Counted from the stretch's first letter, positions 48,073-60,227 are shown. The stretch is DNA of 64,000 nt from Manduca sexta (GCF_014839805.1 NC_051121.1:8353116-8417115), one strand, 5' to 3'. Translations and numbers: made by a program. The notes: generated by a model not told the origin, from the sequence alone.

Positions 48073-48115
48073 CTAACTACATTCTTAATCCTAATATATA
48101 ATCACAGTGGCTTAC

Positions 48116-48315
48116 TTGGTGGGTAGTTCAGGTAGCTGATATCGGTGTAGACAGCGAAGGGAGACGCGCAAGCGATCGAGATGATCCACAAGATGAGGAT
48201 GATGCGAGAGGCTCTGGTCAGCCCGGCCATGGCGTACAGGTGGAGGGGATGGCAGATAGCCAAGTACCGCTCCAGGGAGAACGCCGATATTGTCAGCACT
48301 GATACGTATGTTGCC
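48116..48315 (-). CDS. CapaR: CAPA-type neuropeptide receptor, exon for TM3, TM4 and ECL2
   Basis: This 200-nt exon completes the Ala codon left by the 57.5-kb exon and codes for TM3 ([13 protein letters not shown]), the E/DRY-position motif as ERY followed by [15 protein letters not shown]2, TM4 ([16 protein letters not shown]) and the start of ECL2 ([11 protein letters not shown]). The sequence HPLHLY..G..RA.RII..LWI and the DI.YLNYP motif match the CAPA receptor pattern. In the pyrokinin/PBAN receptors I expect HPF and SKLSRA here. The acceptor has a strong tract (ttttttctttaccag) and the donor is GTAAGC. The last base, A, joins AT of the next exon to give Asn. A family A SINE starts about 43 nt past the donor. 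The ORF that begins at the internal Met is only part of this exon. GC content is well above the flanking intron. Confidence 0.92.
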
Positions 48316-48442
48316 CTGGTAAAGAAAAAACAAGAAAATTTGTATTTTATAAGATATTTTTAAAGCATAAAATAATAAACAGATAAAAGGTATAAGGTGT
48401 TGGCAGACGACATTACAAATGTGAAAAAATTTTGCTACATTC

Positions 48443-48590
48443 CCTCCTATGATGTGATGGGGGCGAGCCTATCGCCATATCGAGCACAAATCCAGACTCC
48501 AGACTAATACAAATAGAAAAACACAATTTACTTTGCCCGACACGGGGTTCAAACCCGACACAGACTTACCGCAATAAGCCATCAACAATT
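48443..48590 (-). mobile_element. SINE family B, head and middle
   Basis: Body gggggcgagcctatcgccat and head cggggttcaaacccgacac; it lies about 130 bp upstream (gene strand) of the TM3-TM4 exon acceptor. Confidence 0.8.
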
Positions 48591-49844
48591 TACACAAAGA
48601 GTTATAAATTTCTACTATTTTTAATGGCCTTAAAAAATATATAATTTCTTATGTTTACACGAACGCTAAACATTGAAATATAATTTTTATATTATAGGTT
48701 CGAAGACTAAAAGCATTTAATAAAGTAGTATTATGTTAAAGGCTAAAGGATTAAGTAAAAATACAAATGAACACAATAAATTGGAAGTAATCCATTATTC
48801 CATTTTAAATTAGTCTCAGAACTACCAGTCCAATTGCATTTTCCATTCAGACGACGTCGCCACGATTAGAAAAGGCAGTAAGTCCATTGCACATTTTTCT
48901 TTAGACACTAATTAAGAATTTGAAATGTCAGTATCGACACATTTTCTAATGATATTATAACTCAGTACTTTTTTAGTAAAATGCCACCAAACGTGGATGT
49001 AGGTCAACTTCGTGAGCTAGGGAAATGTCAGTGATTTTTTGGCACAAGCCGGCAAGCGAGCAAGTCAAGTATTACTTATGTAATCTGGATCCATAAATGC
49101 AATACTACAATCGTCACATATTGTCGGCGACAGTACATTACTACGTTTTCTACTACTAAGCAGCAGTGTGTATTCACTGTTGTGTTCCGGTTTGAAGGAC
49201 ATTGTAGCCAGAGTAACTACTGGACATAATAAGACTTAACATCTCATATCTAAGGATGGCGAGCGCAGTAGAATACCGAACAATACTTGTAATTCAAGGT
49301 GTTGGATGTTGTTTTTACTGTTTATGGGCGGTCGTATCACTTATCATGAGGCAAACGGTAACCTCGTCTCGTAATTCAAAACAATAAAAAAATACTAATA
49401 TTGAAACAAAACTGCAAATATACATGTGAACATTGAAACAAAATAGTTTAAAGAATACAGAATGTACTCAAGAATTAAAAATATTCTATCTTGTTTAATC
49501 CAAGAGCTTAAACGTTAAGCAAGGACATAGTGCAGTTTTAGACATAAATCTTGCTTAACGCCGTAGCTAAGTTCTAGAAAAGTCTTGTAAACACTTAGTA
49601 CTAACTAAAATGTATTGTTTGTTCGTTTTAGAACACAACCTTCGAAGTTGTATACACTTATGATATGAATTAGTTCAGAGAGAATTTCTGATCCCTCGGG
49701 AATTATTGGCCGTTTCTAAATATAATAAAAAATTAACACGCCGATGTCTTTACATTACTGATATTGAAGAAAACCTAATATGGGAAATTCTTATTAGAAC
49801 AAAAGAAGCCAAAAGAACAGTTTTTTAGAATTTTGTTTGTCTTT

Positions 49845-50015
49845 ATATTTGTACATGCATCATGCAAACAATATTGCATGAAATGGGATGCTGTTTTCAC
49901 CGATGTATGGCTAGAGGTTTAACTTAAAACATAGGCTCCTTTTTTTCCCGGGAAGGAGGGGAATTTTAATTCCGTCAAACTTATTGACGCGGTCGCAGCC
50001 GCTAGCAAAATCTAA
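49845..50015 (-). mobile_element. RTE-like LINE tail, diverged
   Basis: Contains ttttttcccgggaaggagg and ttgacgcggtcgcagccgct; next to a repeat I start (agtttgtttgtttgaaagcg at 50040). Confidence 0.5.
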
Positions 50016-50103
50016 ATTATACTATATATAAAGCTGAAAAGTTTGTTTGTTTGAAAGCGCTAAAGATAGTCAAAGGCAAAAGATAGTCAGTAAATATATC
50101 TAT

Positions 50104-50431
50104 AATAATAATATCAGCCCTGTATTATATACTCGCCCACTGCTGAGCACGGGCCTCCTCTACTACTGAGAAGGATTAGGCCTTAGTCCACCACGCTGGC
50201 CTAATGCGGATTGGCAGACTTCACACACCTTCGAATTTCCTATAGAGAACTTTTCAGATGTGCAGGTTTCCTCACGATGTTTTCCTTCACCGTTAAAGCG
50301 AACGATAAATTCACAAAGAATACACACATGATTTTTTTTTAGAAAAGTCAGAGGTGTGTGCCCTTGGGATTTGAACCTGCGGACATTCGTCTCGGCAGTC
50401 CGTTCCATACCCAACTAGGCTATCGCCACTT
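50104..50431 (-). mobile_element. SINE family A, near full length
   Basis: A well-kept copy with tail taataataatatcagccctg, the body and the head tttgaacctgcggacattcg. Among the best-preserved family A copies here. Confidence 0.88.
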
Positions 50432-50739
50432 ATACAAATATATCTAACAAACAATATTTGTTTACAAATACATAACAAACTACTCTTATTCTTTTAACAT
50501 AGGAATATATTTCGGAACTGACGATACATTAATATATTTATATTTGTTATACACTTCCTCGGCTTAGTGGTTACAATATAGTCCATTGACTGCGAAAGCC
50601 TGGAACCGACTCGAGGTCGGAATACATTGTGGTTTCTAACACGATTTGGCTGCGACTAGAAAACACTCTTTGTATCCCGAACTAATAAATTTTATTCGGA
50701 TGAGCTAGATAAAATCTTTTTTATATACAAGAAATTGGC

Positions 50740-51055
50740 CCTATGCATCTGATGGTAAACGGAGTAGGCTTCAGATAGTACTGACTGTTGAGAGACGATT
50801 ACCCATCGCTAGTCGACACAATTATGCCGGCCTATTTAACCGGTCATACACAGGCTAATGACCGACCGCGACACACTTACGTGGGCCGATATTATACAAA
50901 ATAGAAATACAAATAATTTATTCTCACAACACCGTGACACAAACGATTACAAACAAAATGAGGAAATTATAATAACAAAACAAATATGACGATTTTATTT
51001 GCGGATTTTACTTGTGTAAGGTGGTCTCTATCAGAGCGGATAATAAATATCTTAT
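50740..51055 (+). repeat. Repeat C interrupted by unidentified sequence
   Basis: It is regular to acacttacgtgggcc at 50886, then carries about 110 bp of AT-rich foreign sequence before attttacttgtgtaaggtgg resumes the family. The insert is not recognised. Confidence 0.75.
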
Positions 51056-51135
51056 CACTAATTAAAAATTTGAGCCACGAAAACACATTAGGAAAAAGTA
51101 TGAAACAACCTTAGCTCGATCAATTTTATATGGAT

Positions 51136-51320
51136 AGCAACCATCGTACTCAAGGTGTTAAATTCCGCCATAGTGGCCCACGTGTGTCGCGTTCTGGGAT
51201 CAGCCTGTGTATATCCGGTTCAATAGGCCGGCATAATTATGGCGACTGGCGAGGACTAGTCATCTCTCGTCAGTCGACATTCTATTGAAACCCCTCCACT
51301 TACCATCAGATGCAGTGAGG
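51136..51320 (-). repeat. Repeat C
   Basis: Contains acgtgtgtcgcgttctggga and cagtcgacattctattgaaa. It lies in inverted orientation to the copy just to its left. Confidence 0.88.
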
Positions 51321-51964
51321 TCACTTGTGCCTTAACAGAAAATAAAAAAATCGTAGTTCCATGTTTTTTGTAACAGCATCCATGACTTGGCTATCTTGTT
51401 AGTAGTTAAAAGTAATGTATTCAGAAAAAACTTGGCGATATTACCCTATTAAATTTTTATGTCCAAATTTAGGTAACGTTGGCCTACGAAAAGGGAATGA
51501 GCAATAACTTTTCTAATTTTTATTACAAAAATCTTAAACTTGGTAATTTAAAATGTGTTTTATACATCAGACTTATTTATTGCTGTAATTATTAAAATTT
51601 CACATAAATTTTTACATTTAAAACACCTTGACAGCATTTCGTTCCATGATATGAAAGGAAGCGAGGCTTTTTTCTTTTTATTGCTTTGAATGACGAGATG
51701 AGTTGACCGTTCGCCTGATGGTAAGCGATACGACCGCCCATAAACTGTAGAAACACCATCCACCACCTTGAATCACAAAGTATTGTTTGGTATTTCACTG
51801 CGTTTGTCATCTTAAGACATGAGGTGTTAAATCTTATTATGTCTAGTAGTTACACTGGCTACAATAACCTTCAAACAGGAACACAGTATTGAGTACACAC
51901 TGCTGCTTGGCGACAGAAATAGACATTGCGGTGGTACCTACCCAGGCGGACTCTCACATATGAG

Positions 51965-52117
51965 TAACCTACCATCAGTATCTTTTCGCCATATCGGGCA
52001 CAAATTCCAGACCCCGGCCTGATTCTGTGTAGAAAATCCCAATATTACTTTGTCCGACCCGGGTATTGAACCCAAAACCTTAGCACTGCAGTCGTATCAC
52101 AATACAACTACGCCACC
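51965..52117 (-). mobile_element. SINE family B, head and middle
   Basis: Contains cgccatatcgggcacaaatt, the B box region ccgacccgggtattgaaccc and actacgccacc at the head end. Confidence 0.8.
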
Positions 52118-52491
52118 ATTTAAAAAATTGAAATAAATTTAAAAGCACCCTATACAAATAAATACTTTCAAAGTAAGTAAATATTAAAACGTGGTAGATT
52201 GTACTTCAACTTTAATATATTAACCTAGTAATATTCTGATCCATGTATCGTGACCTCGCTGAACTGAACCTCAAACCAGTGAGATGATAGTACATGTTTA
52301 GCGTTCAATGTTGAGGTTGCATAGCCAAACACAAAGCCTTTTTATAATATTGTATGAATTGGCAGTAGTGGCGAAGGTTTCACATAACTCGATTCCTGCC
52401 GGCTTCCTTTGCGTAAGTCATGTAAAGTATAATTATCATTGGAACGGTTTGAACCGCATTTATGCATATTAGTAGTACATAATATATATTG

Positions 52492-52803
52492 GAGCAGCGA
52501 TAGTTTAGTTGGGTGTGGAACGGATTGCGAAGACGAAAGTCCGCAGATTCAAAACGTAAGGGCACACACCTCTGAGTTTTCTAAAAAAATATGTGTGCTT
52601 CTTTGTGAATTATCACTTGCTTTAACGGTGAAGGAAAACATCGTGAGGAAACCTGCACACCTGAGAAATTCTCTATAAGAATTTCGAGGGTATGTGAAGT
52701 CTACCAATCCGCACTAGTCCAGCGTGGTGGACTAAGGCCTAATACTTCTCAGTAGTAGAGGAGGCCCGTGTCCAACAGTATATAATACAGGGCTGATGAT
52801 GAT
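52492..52803 (+). mobile_element. SINE family A, near full length
   Basis: The head gatagtttagttgggtgtgg opens it and it ends in a TGATGATGATG-like tail, the simple-repeat end usual for this SINE. Confidence 0.88.
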
Positions 52804-52977
52804 GATGAACATAATATATTGTGTTAAGTTCCCTTTCGGAAAATCTCACCACTGACTGGTAGCATAATAGTATTTCAATTATTGTATTTAGAACGATTAA
52901 CAATATACTGTTGTTACTAAGCGCTGTGTGCTGTCTTGTTACGGTTGTGTTCTGACGTGCAATATACTAGAAATATA

Positions 52978-53384
52978 CAGGGTCATTTTGACATTGCGTT
53001 ACTAAATGAAACCACACACTCGTCTTTACCTTTGTGGACATTGTGCCAAAAATCATCCATGAGTAATGAATATTTTCACCAAAAATTCTGGTTTTAGTTT
53101 TCTGATTTTTTGATCATTTTGTAGTTCAATGCGAATATGGCGTGTGCGTGAGTGTATTTCTGACTGAAATTATGATGTTGCCACTGCGATCAGTTCTTAG
53201 AGTAATAGTAATTGCATTAGGGCGCGTAATATTCAAATTACTTTTTATTAATATTTATTTTGTTCGAAATATACACTTTTTTATTTTACATCTACTTACG
53301 GCTCAAGTAACTTAATGTAAAGTGTTATTTCCTAGTAGACAAGTATGTGGTTTCATTTATTAAGTCGATGTCAAAATGACCCTG
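52978..53384 (-). mobile_element. TIR element family D, 407 bp
   Basis: This is a complete-looking copy in the opposite orientation to the one at 32263. It starts cagggtcattttgacattgc and ends in its inverted match, with TA on both sides. The TA flanks and lack of coding capacity suggest a Tc1/mariner-type MITE. Confidence 0.88.
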
Positions 53385-53804
53385 TATACGTTGTTATTCT
53401 ATTAAAGATCTAGTTTGCTTTCACTCTCTAATCACGCTAATTCGGCTGTGTCTCACACACCTCTCAACATAAATTAGAAAGTTTCATCAAATACGAAGTT
53501 CTCCAATGCCTCCATTTCCTTATAATAAAGCAAATGATCTTAACCCGGACATTATTTAAGTTTTATCGACCGTTAAGGAAGCCTTCCGTAACATTGTGAC
53601 AATAAGGGCTTGATTAATGTCACAAGTTCTTACTGTCTTTAGAGTTTATGGTTTCCTGTAAATCAAAGAAATTGCGTGTCGTCGCTAATTAACTTTGTTC
53701 ATTTTGTACATGATCAAAGGAGATTAGAGAAAGATATGAAAGGTAGAATCTATGTAGCTATTGTCTATTTCTGCAGCTATCCAACATTTTAAAACTGTAA
53801 AATA

Positions 53805-53985
53805 GGCTATCGGACTCATTTTTGTTCTTTGCTGTTATCAAATATTCACGTTATACAAATTATATTTGCACATTGCAATATTTGAAATATGAATTACTGG
53901 CTCATTTTTTAACCATATTTAATACACTTTTCTTAGAATGGTTTCTTTTTCGGATTATTTACCCTTACATATAGAATAATGTACA
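53805..53985 (+). repeat. Repeat K (shorter copy)
   Basis: Same flanking motifs as 1838-2200, including tcattttttaaccat and acatatagaataatgtacaa, but about 180 bp shorter inside. Confidence 0.65.
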
Positions 53986-55014
53986 AAATAATCCCCCTAT
54001 GGTTGCTTAAATTACTACATAACACAACGGTTCTACGCACGTACCCTGAGTCGTATCACGGATCACTGATCGAGATGCCTCCGCGATGCAACATCTTCTC
54101 AGCACTCGTCCATGGAGACGACTTACCGAATAGATTGATAATGTTCAGCGATTTCTACTAACAACACGTGAGTCTGTTGTTATCTACAATATAGACTACT
54201 TTTTATTCTAGAAACAGATATAACTCTGATCGAATCGCGAGAAGAAACTAATATAAACATTAAATTAATACAAACAATTTCCTACCTTCACAAAATCTTT
54301 ATCAATAGAGGCTTGGTTGAGACCACAATCAATAGGAACAGTAAATACTAGTTCGGACAAGACTGACGATTAGGCAATCTTGTGGCCAGTGCCCTTTTTG
54401 TATTCTGAGTGGAACCTTCGTGACCCGACCCAGTTTTCTCATTTATCAACCTTGGCTGTGATTAAATTCCGTTGTAGGAAACAGTGTTCAATAAAAAAAA
54501 CGTTTAACATTGTTTGTGTTTCCAATAGAAAGAGAGATAGACTGTTTTTCGCACCCGTAGATGACCTAACTCAAAATAGGCGATTTGTGGAAAACGAATA
54601 AAAAGACTTGACTACAATATAGAAGGCAGTGAATTGGGCGGTCGTCGGAACTGAGAATCAGTGTTTCTATTCTATAATTTTGTCTTTTTTTTCGTCAAAG
54701 AGTTATAGAGCATGCTTTGGAAAATGTTGACTTAGGTCACTTAGTTCTAGGGCTGCGTTCTATATCTGACTAAATATTTCCACATTAATATGTGATGAAC
54801 AAACTTTGTACGCCTTTTTAAGCACAGTGAGGTTTGGCATAATTAAAGTTTATAATATGGAGAAGAACAAAATTGAATTGAGGTCGATTTTGAACTAATG
54901 GGCGACGGCTAGAATATATAAATGGTTGAGAGAGACATGGTATTATAGTCAATAGTAGTCTAGTTCTAGAAATTGATTATTCGACTCTTTGTAGCTCATA
55001 TAAAAATATACTGC

Positions 55015-55222
55015 CTGGGACGTTGTGTTACGTTACATTTACAGAGCTGAGGTTTCGGGTTCGATCCCCTTGTCGGGCAAAGTGGATTTTTTTACTCAGT
55101 ATCAGCCCCAGAACTTGTGCCCGATATGGCAATAATCTCACCCCAAATCACATGAATACGGTAAAAATTGGGTGCACCTGTTACGCCTCTGCCTACCCCT
55201 TCGGGAATAAAAGGCGTGAATG
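55015..55222 (+). mobile_element. SINE family B, short form
   Basis: B box cgggttcgatccccttgtcg and a body ending taccccttcgggaataaaag; the A box part is diverged. The two short reading frames across it are not genes. Confidence 0.8.
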
Positions 55223-55612
55223 TAGATATAAATTTATTCTCTATCTACAGTAATCAATTTTCACAGTTCTCTTTCATAATAGTACAGCTGTTTTTGACTG
55301 TGGACCCGAAACAAACAAATAAGTTTATTCAATCCCTACTTACTCTTGTTCTCAAGGATAAAACCCACACGATACTAAGTATTTTTTCGCCAAAAACCAT
55401 AAAAGCTTTATCCGATTTGTAAATGGAAATGACGTATATCTCATATCTCAGATTACACAGCCACTAAGCTGGTATATATTATGTAATCGTCTAAAGAAGC
55501 AAACACGGCTACGCCCGCGATAATATTAAAAAAAACTTGTCCTAGTCCCGTGTGGAAGGTAAAGTAAAATATAAGTAAGTTTTTGATATTGTCTTACTAA
55601 ACTTCAAAATTA

Positions 55613-56248
55613 TCTTGTTTAAAATAATACTTTACAATGAGTTACTCGAGCTATAGATGCAAATAAAAAGTAAAGTTTTCGCACAAAATAAATATCAATA
55701 AAAAGTAATTATAATTTCTAATAATAATAATAATGAAAACGTTTATTGCCAAAATTAAAACTATTACAGAAATTAAAAAAATAAAAACAAAACAATCTTA
55801 CAAATAAAAATGGCAAAAGGAAGTGGCTCAGCTAACTGCTGTCTGAGCTGTGAAACTCAGCCAGCGCTGGTTTTCAGCCACTCCTGGCCCCTTTGGTGTT
55901 AGGCGGGGTTAGGACTAACTGCTCCTCCATTCGTTTTTAAACTGCTTAGGTCTAATAATATCGTTTAAAATTATCTTTAACAAACATAAATCCATAATCT
56001 CATTCGTTTATACGCCCTAATGCCACTAAGAGAACTCATCACAGCGGCAAAATCACACTTTCAATCAGAAATATACTTACGCACACGCCATTTTCGCATT
56101 AAATTATAAGGATCAAACGATTCGAAAAGTAATTTAGGGGTTTTTGGCAAAAATAATCGTTTTTCATTGATAATTTTTGGTACAATATTGGCAAAAGTAA
56201 AGACGAGTATCTCGTTTCTTGTAGTAACGCAATGTCAAAATTATCCTG
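55613..56248 (+). mobile_element. TIR element family D, decayed, with an inserted LINE tail
   Basis: The right end (gtaacgcaatgtcaaaatta) and internal parts match family D, but the left terminus is lost. About 290 bp at 55720-56009 is foreign to the family and looks like a LINE 3' end. Confidence 0.75.
55720..56009 (-). mobile_element. Probable LINE 3' end inserted in a family D element
   Basis: On the minus strand this ends with an AATAAA-type signal (caataaacg) followed by an ATT-repeat tail (taataataataat on the plus strand), a common LINE 3' end. Its body is not recognised and no target duplication was clear. Confidence 0.5.
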
Positions 56249-57264
56249 TATAAATGTATAGACCTACTTAATTATCAAATAAAATTTGATTTAAGCCCCA
56301 TAAAAATGTTTAAATATCTGGAGAAGTAAAAATGTTGAAATTAAAATTGAAATCGTTCAAAAGTGCCATTTTGTAATGTACGATAATTGTTTGCAACTGT
56401 TTTAATTATACTTGCAGAGATTATGTCTTGATCTAGTCTAAGCCCAACATTACCTAATCTTCAGCCTTACTTATAAAAAAATCACAGCTATACTAAGTTA
56501 AAACACAAATTTACTCGATCAGCTGTAAGTGAAAACCCGCCATCTTGCCTTTGAATAAGGTTTAAACTAATAACCGGTGATGTTTTTGACAGCTATTTAA
56601 GCAATTCTTAACCACCTCTTAACGCTAAACTAAGTAAGACTGCCTAACTATAAAAACACCGAACGTTCCATTATCGACCAAACATAAAATCACAATGTGA
56701 GTTAGCAACAAAATTAGTTCCTAGGTTTTAACTAAACTGACCTACATGCCGCGACACAGTTTCCAACTGAATTAAATCGGCCAAGTTTGCTACAAAACAT
56801 AAAAGCACCTATTCCCGATCCTACAGAATGGACTTCGCTAGTCACGTCGATGCTATTTAGACGGGCTTTCGAGACTCTAAACACCTATTTTTAAATAGAC
56901 TCTTTAAGATAATCTAGGTTTGACAAGTCTTACGAAGGTTGGAAAAATTCAATTAAGTTGGATAATAGACCTAATTTATGTGGGAGTATTCTTCTTCATT
57001 GGTGTAGCTAGGGATTTTCTGTAGTAGTTGGCGGAAGCAAAAAAAGCACGCAGATTTCAACAAAGAGCCCACATGCAAGGCCTTTGTAAGCCTGAGACAT
57101 TTTCTTGGGTGAGCAAAGACGTTTCTAGGTTGGGTGCTTGCCTAACCTTGTTTTCCCCTAACTATGCCTATGTCTTTCTTGGTAGATAACCAACTGTACG
57201 AAAACTGCTACAGTATTAATGGGTTTTAATAGGTTATTTTAAGGCCATGAAAAAGTACTGCTAA

Positions 57265-57445
57265 AAAGCACCTGATGGTAAGTGTAGTGGGGACCATATA
57301 GTGTATTAATTAATGGGAGATGTTTATCTCTCGCTAGTGTTCACAATTACGCCGGCCTGTTAGAAACCGGACATTATCAAGCTAATCTCGGAACGCGACA
57401 TACTTACATGGGTCACTAATGCAAATATCCTATCAAGCTAATGAT
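57265..57445 (+). repeat. Repeat C beside the ECL1 exon
   Basis: A diverged copy (acctgatggtaagtgtagtg, acgccggcctgttagaaacc) that ends about 20 nt beyond the splice donor of the ECL1/TM3 exon. Confidence 0.8.
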
Positions 57446-57463
57446 TTGTACCTATGTACTTAC

Positions 57464-57554
57464 GCTTCAGATATTAACGCTCTGAGCTTGCAGAACACGA
57501 TGCCAAGGCTGTATGGGTACTGATGCCAATACACCGACAGATCGTTTGGGAGAC
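57464..57554 (-). CDS. CapaR: CAPA-type neuropeptide receptor, exon for ECL1 and start of TM3
   Basis: This is the most 5' receptor exon in the window (91 nt). It reads from a split Gly codon (previous exon supplies G, this one GT) through [14 protein letters not shown] and [11 protein letters not shown], and ends in the first two bases of an Ala codon. The GLPNDL..YW motif and the FCKLRA..SEA motif are typical of the ECL1/TM3 boundary in the insect CAPA/pyrokinin receptor group. The Cys of FCKL should be the TM3 cysteine that forms the conserved disulfide with ECL2. The acceptor follows a pyrimidine-rich tract (..tcttttgtttcag) and the donor is GTAAGT. The preceding exon(s), with the N-terminus, TM1 and TM2, were not found up to position 64000. 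A copy of repeat family C ends about 20 nt beyond the donor. Exon structure is seen in sequence; receptor class is by family resemblance. Confidence 0.88.
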
Positions 57555-57807
57555 CTGAAACAAAAGACTTACGATATAATAAATATATGTGGGAATATTT
57601 AACCTAAAAGGTTTTACTCTGTTTGAGCTGGTTGGTTATAAAATATAATGAATTTTAGGTGGAATTCGGACATATGAAGAAAAGAAAATGTGTAACAATT
57701 AAATTGTACAGAAGTTCGCTATTTTCCAATTTTAACATTCCATATAATATGTCTTTATTCGTATTGACGCTAAATTACGTAGCCGAATTTTGAAACTACC
57801 ATCAGTA

Positions 57808-57839
57808 CTTCTAATAGTCAAGATTTTGACTATTAGAAG
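57808..57839. repeat. Hairpin, 14-bp arms, 4-nt loop
   Basis: Arm cttctaatagtcaa is inverted after the loop gatt. Confidence 0.85.
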
Positions 57840-59072
57840 ACCAGTTTTGTATTTAGATTACTAGTACCATTTCCTTGCAGCTCGGCCTACCCAAAAAAAT
57901 AAAGGGCCTGAGTCACAACTTCTGAATAAATGCTATTCATCACAAAAATAAAGCCGGCAAAATACAAAAAGACACCCCTAATCTATGGTACCACATTAAT
58001 TGTAATCAAATGAGTACTATCTACATTAACTGTGTAATGAAAACTATCAAATCCAAACTTGAAACTTGTAACACGTGCCGTTAAAATAATAAACATTTTT
58101 CCCAAATGACTCTCTGAAAGAATAAATACGCTTGTTAGGTTTTGGCGTCGTTCCAATTTACATCACGTTCTTTAGAAAACGCCTTTTTTAATACAAACTA
58201 TGGATTCTCAAGTTAATAGTCAAAGTTAGTGAGTGAAAAAAGGTTAAACCTTTTAAGCTTTTGATCCTTTAACAACAGACTGATCACAATAATTTGAATA
58301 TTCAGTCAGGAATAATGTAGATTGGTATTAGTAAAAACTATTTTAATAATTATTTAATAGTTCTTGACTTTTGTACATTCAAACAAACAAACTCTTCAGC
58401 TTTATACATTAATAAATAGATACAAAAGTAAAACTTCGGAGTAAACATTTTAAATATAGCCTTTGGCACTCAGGAATAAAGTTGATTCGTAGTAGTAAAA
58501 ACCGTTTCAAAATAATTTAGTTCTTGACTTTTGCACGTCCAAACAAACAAACTCTTCAGCTTTATATATTAGTAAATAGATACATAAACGTTGATTACAT
58601 AAGTAATTCGAGTGAGCAAAATGATTAAGAAATTTAATAATTAAGTTAGTATAAATTTAATAATTACATACATTTAGTATTATTCCACATGACAAAAAGT
58701 ATCTGGTTTCCATTCAAACATGTTCTGTTGCGTGGCGAAGATGCTTACGTAGTCAATTATAATTACAACCAATTAAAATTTTCGTCTAAGTATATTATCG
58801 ACAAAAAGAAATTAATTTGTACAGCAACCTTTGATTTATAATGTTCTTGTAAATTTGTAATCCTATATATTATAATGCGTAACATACTGACGGAAATTAT
58901 TTATTAGACGGCAATGACGAAAGGTATACATAACACGATTCCTACCGGCTTGCTTTTGTAAACTTGTAAAATTTTACTTCCATGAGCAATAATTATTATA
59001 CAGTACCTAATAAAGTGTAGGCTTCCATTATTTACGTCTTACCTTTTGATATATCTACACTGTCACCGTTTG

Positions 59073-59298
59073 ATGGTGGTAAGATATATTTTATATCGGC
59101 ACGGATAGCAATCATCGTAGACAAGGTACTAAAACACGCTATAGTGGCTCATGTGTGTCGCGTTCCGGGATCGGCTTGTGTATATTCGGTTCTAACAGGC
59201 CGGCATAATTGTGTCGACTGTCGAGAGGTAATCATCTCTCGTCAGTCGACATTCTATTAGATACTACTCCACTTACCATCAGCGTAGTGAGGTCACTT
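59073..59298 (-). repeat. Repeat C, full length
   Basis: Runs from gtggtaagatatattttata to actccacttaccatcagcg. Confidence 0.88.
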
Positions 59299-59334
59299 TG
59301 CTTTAACCATAATTTAAAAAAAAGAAAAAAAAAC

Positions 59335-59427
59335 ACCAATAAATGATCCCAATCTCAAATCTTTGTTCTGATAGTTTATTTTTGAGATAGATCGAAAAAG
59401 CGATTGGGATTGTTTATTCAAAATGGC
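59335..59427. mobile_element. MITE family N, shortened relative
   Basis: It shares tttttgagatagatc and aaagcgattgggattg with the 28.1-kb MITE and has matching inverted ends (caataaatgatcccaatctc). It lies just past a repeat C copy. Confidence 0.6.
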
Positions 59428-60227
59428 GGTGAAGAAACTTATGCCTCAGGGAATTTTCTTTTTTTATTCCTTAAATTCTTTGTTATTCTATGATAGATGA
59501 CTGTCCTTCAAGGCTCTGACTGATGATTAGTCCCTTGTCCGTTGGGATATTTTGTGGGCGCGCGCTCGAATATTCGAAAGTTTTAGTTTTATTTATTTAA
59601 TAAGATATACCAACAGTTTACATATCCTTCAGTCTAGAAAACATTGTAAGTAAACAATTTGCTTACACAAATAGGTATTTTTTTTAACAAAAAACTAGAT
59701 ACTTTTATTGCTTTAGCCTCGCAGTTCGATACGCAAATTTTTTCTGTTATTAATATTTATTAATAAAGATGTGTATTATGAAAGTTAGGTCATAGAAAGG
59801 CCTAATCATGGTACATGAGACTTGTTTATTCGGAAATATGGACTTTAATATAAATATGAAAAACAAAAAACCTTACATGTAACCCGACCAATTACAAAAT
59901 AAAAGATTTAATTGCCTTTAACCTTCATGAAGTGTATAGACGTACCTTAAAAAAATAAGAATGCTTTCCTCATTTTTATATGAAAACATAAAACAATCCC
60001 CTACACCGTATTCACTGGCAAAAGAAAAATTTCAAATGACGGTACTCCAAATGCCGTACATTATGCTGTAAAAGTAAATTGGAAGACTACTTACTCTCTT
60101 AAAGACCTTGTTATCACAAAATACTTTTAAACTTGGCCGCCAAACATGTAAAGGTAAGATCGCGTTTAAAAGCATCATATATTATGTAATATATGATAAA
60201 TATATATGTATATTATAGTAGCATATA

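Larger units (their letters stand above)
20714..48115 (-). other. Intron between TM3-TM4 and TM5 exons (27,402 bp)
   Basis: This is the longest intron and the main repeat reservoir. It holds the nested 2.2-kb LINE, the 37.5-38.6-kb TIR element, the Jockey-like RT scrap and many SINE and MITE copies listed separately. Around 47165-47285 there is a stretch ending in a GA-rich run that resembles a lepidopteran LINE 3' end, but I am not sure. About 21300-22870, 25130-26400, 30080-31380, 34860-35280 and 45980-47160 have no named feature; 29940-30030 resembles 22880-22965 and may be another old repeat. Confidence 0.8.
48316..57463 (-). other. Intron between ECL1/TM3 and TM3-TM4 exons (9,148 bp)
   Basis: This intron holds SINE family A copies (50104, 52492), SINE family B copies (48443, 51965, 55015), repeat C copies (50740, 51136, 57265), two family D TIR elements and the 53.8-kb repeat shared with 1.8-2.2 kb. 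Between 48690 and 49840, and between 56250 and 57260, I see no named feature. Confidence 0.8.

Noticed and set aside
59040..59060. Possible donor (cttacctttt on the plus strand) for a TM1-TM2 exon
   Set aside because: The sequence before it on the gene strand has no transmembrane-type frame and borders a repeat C copy.
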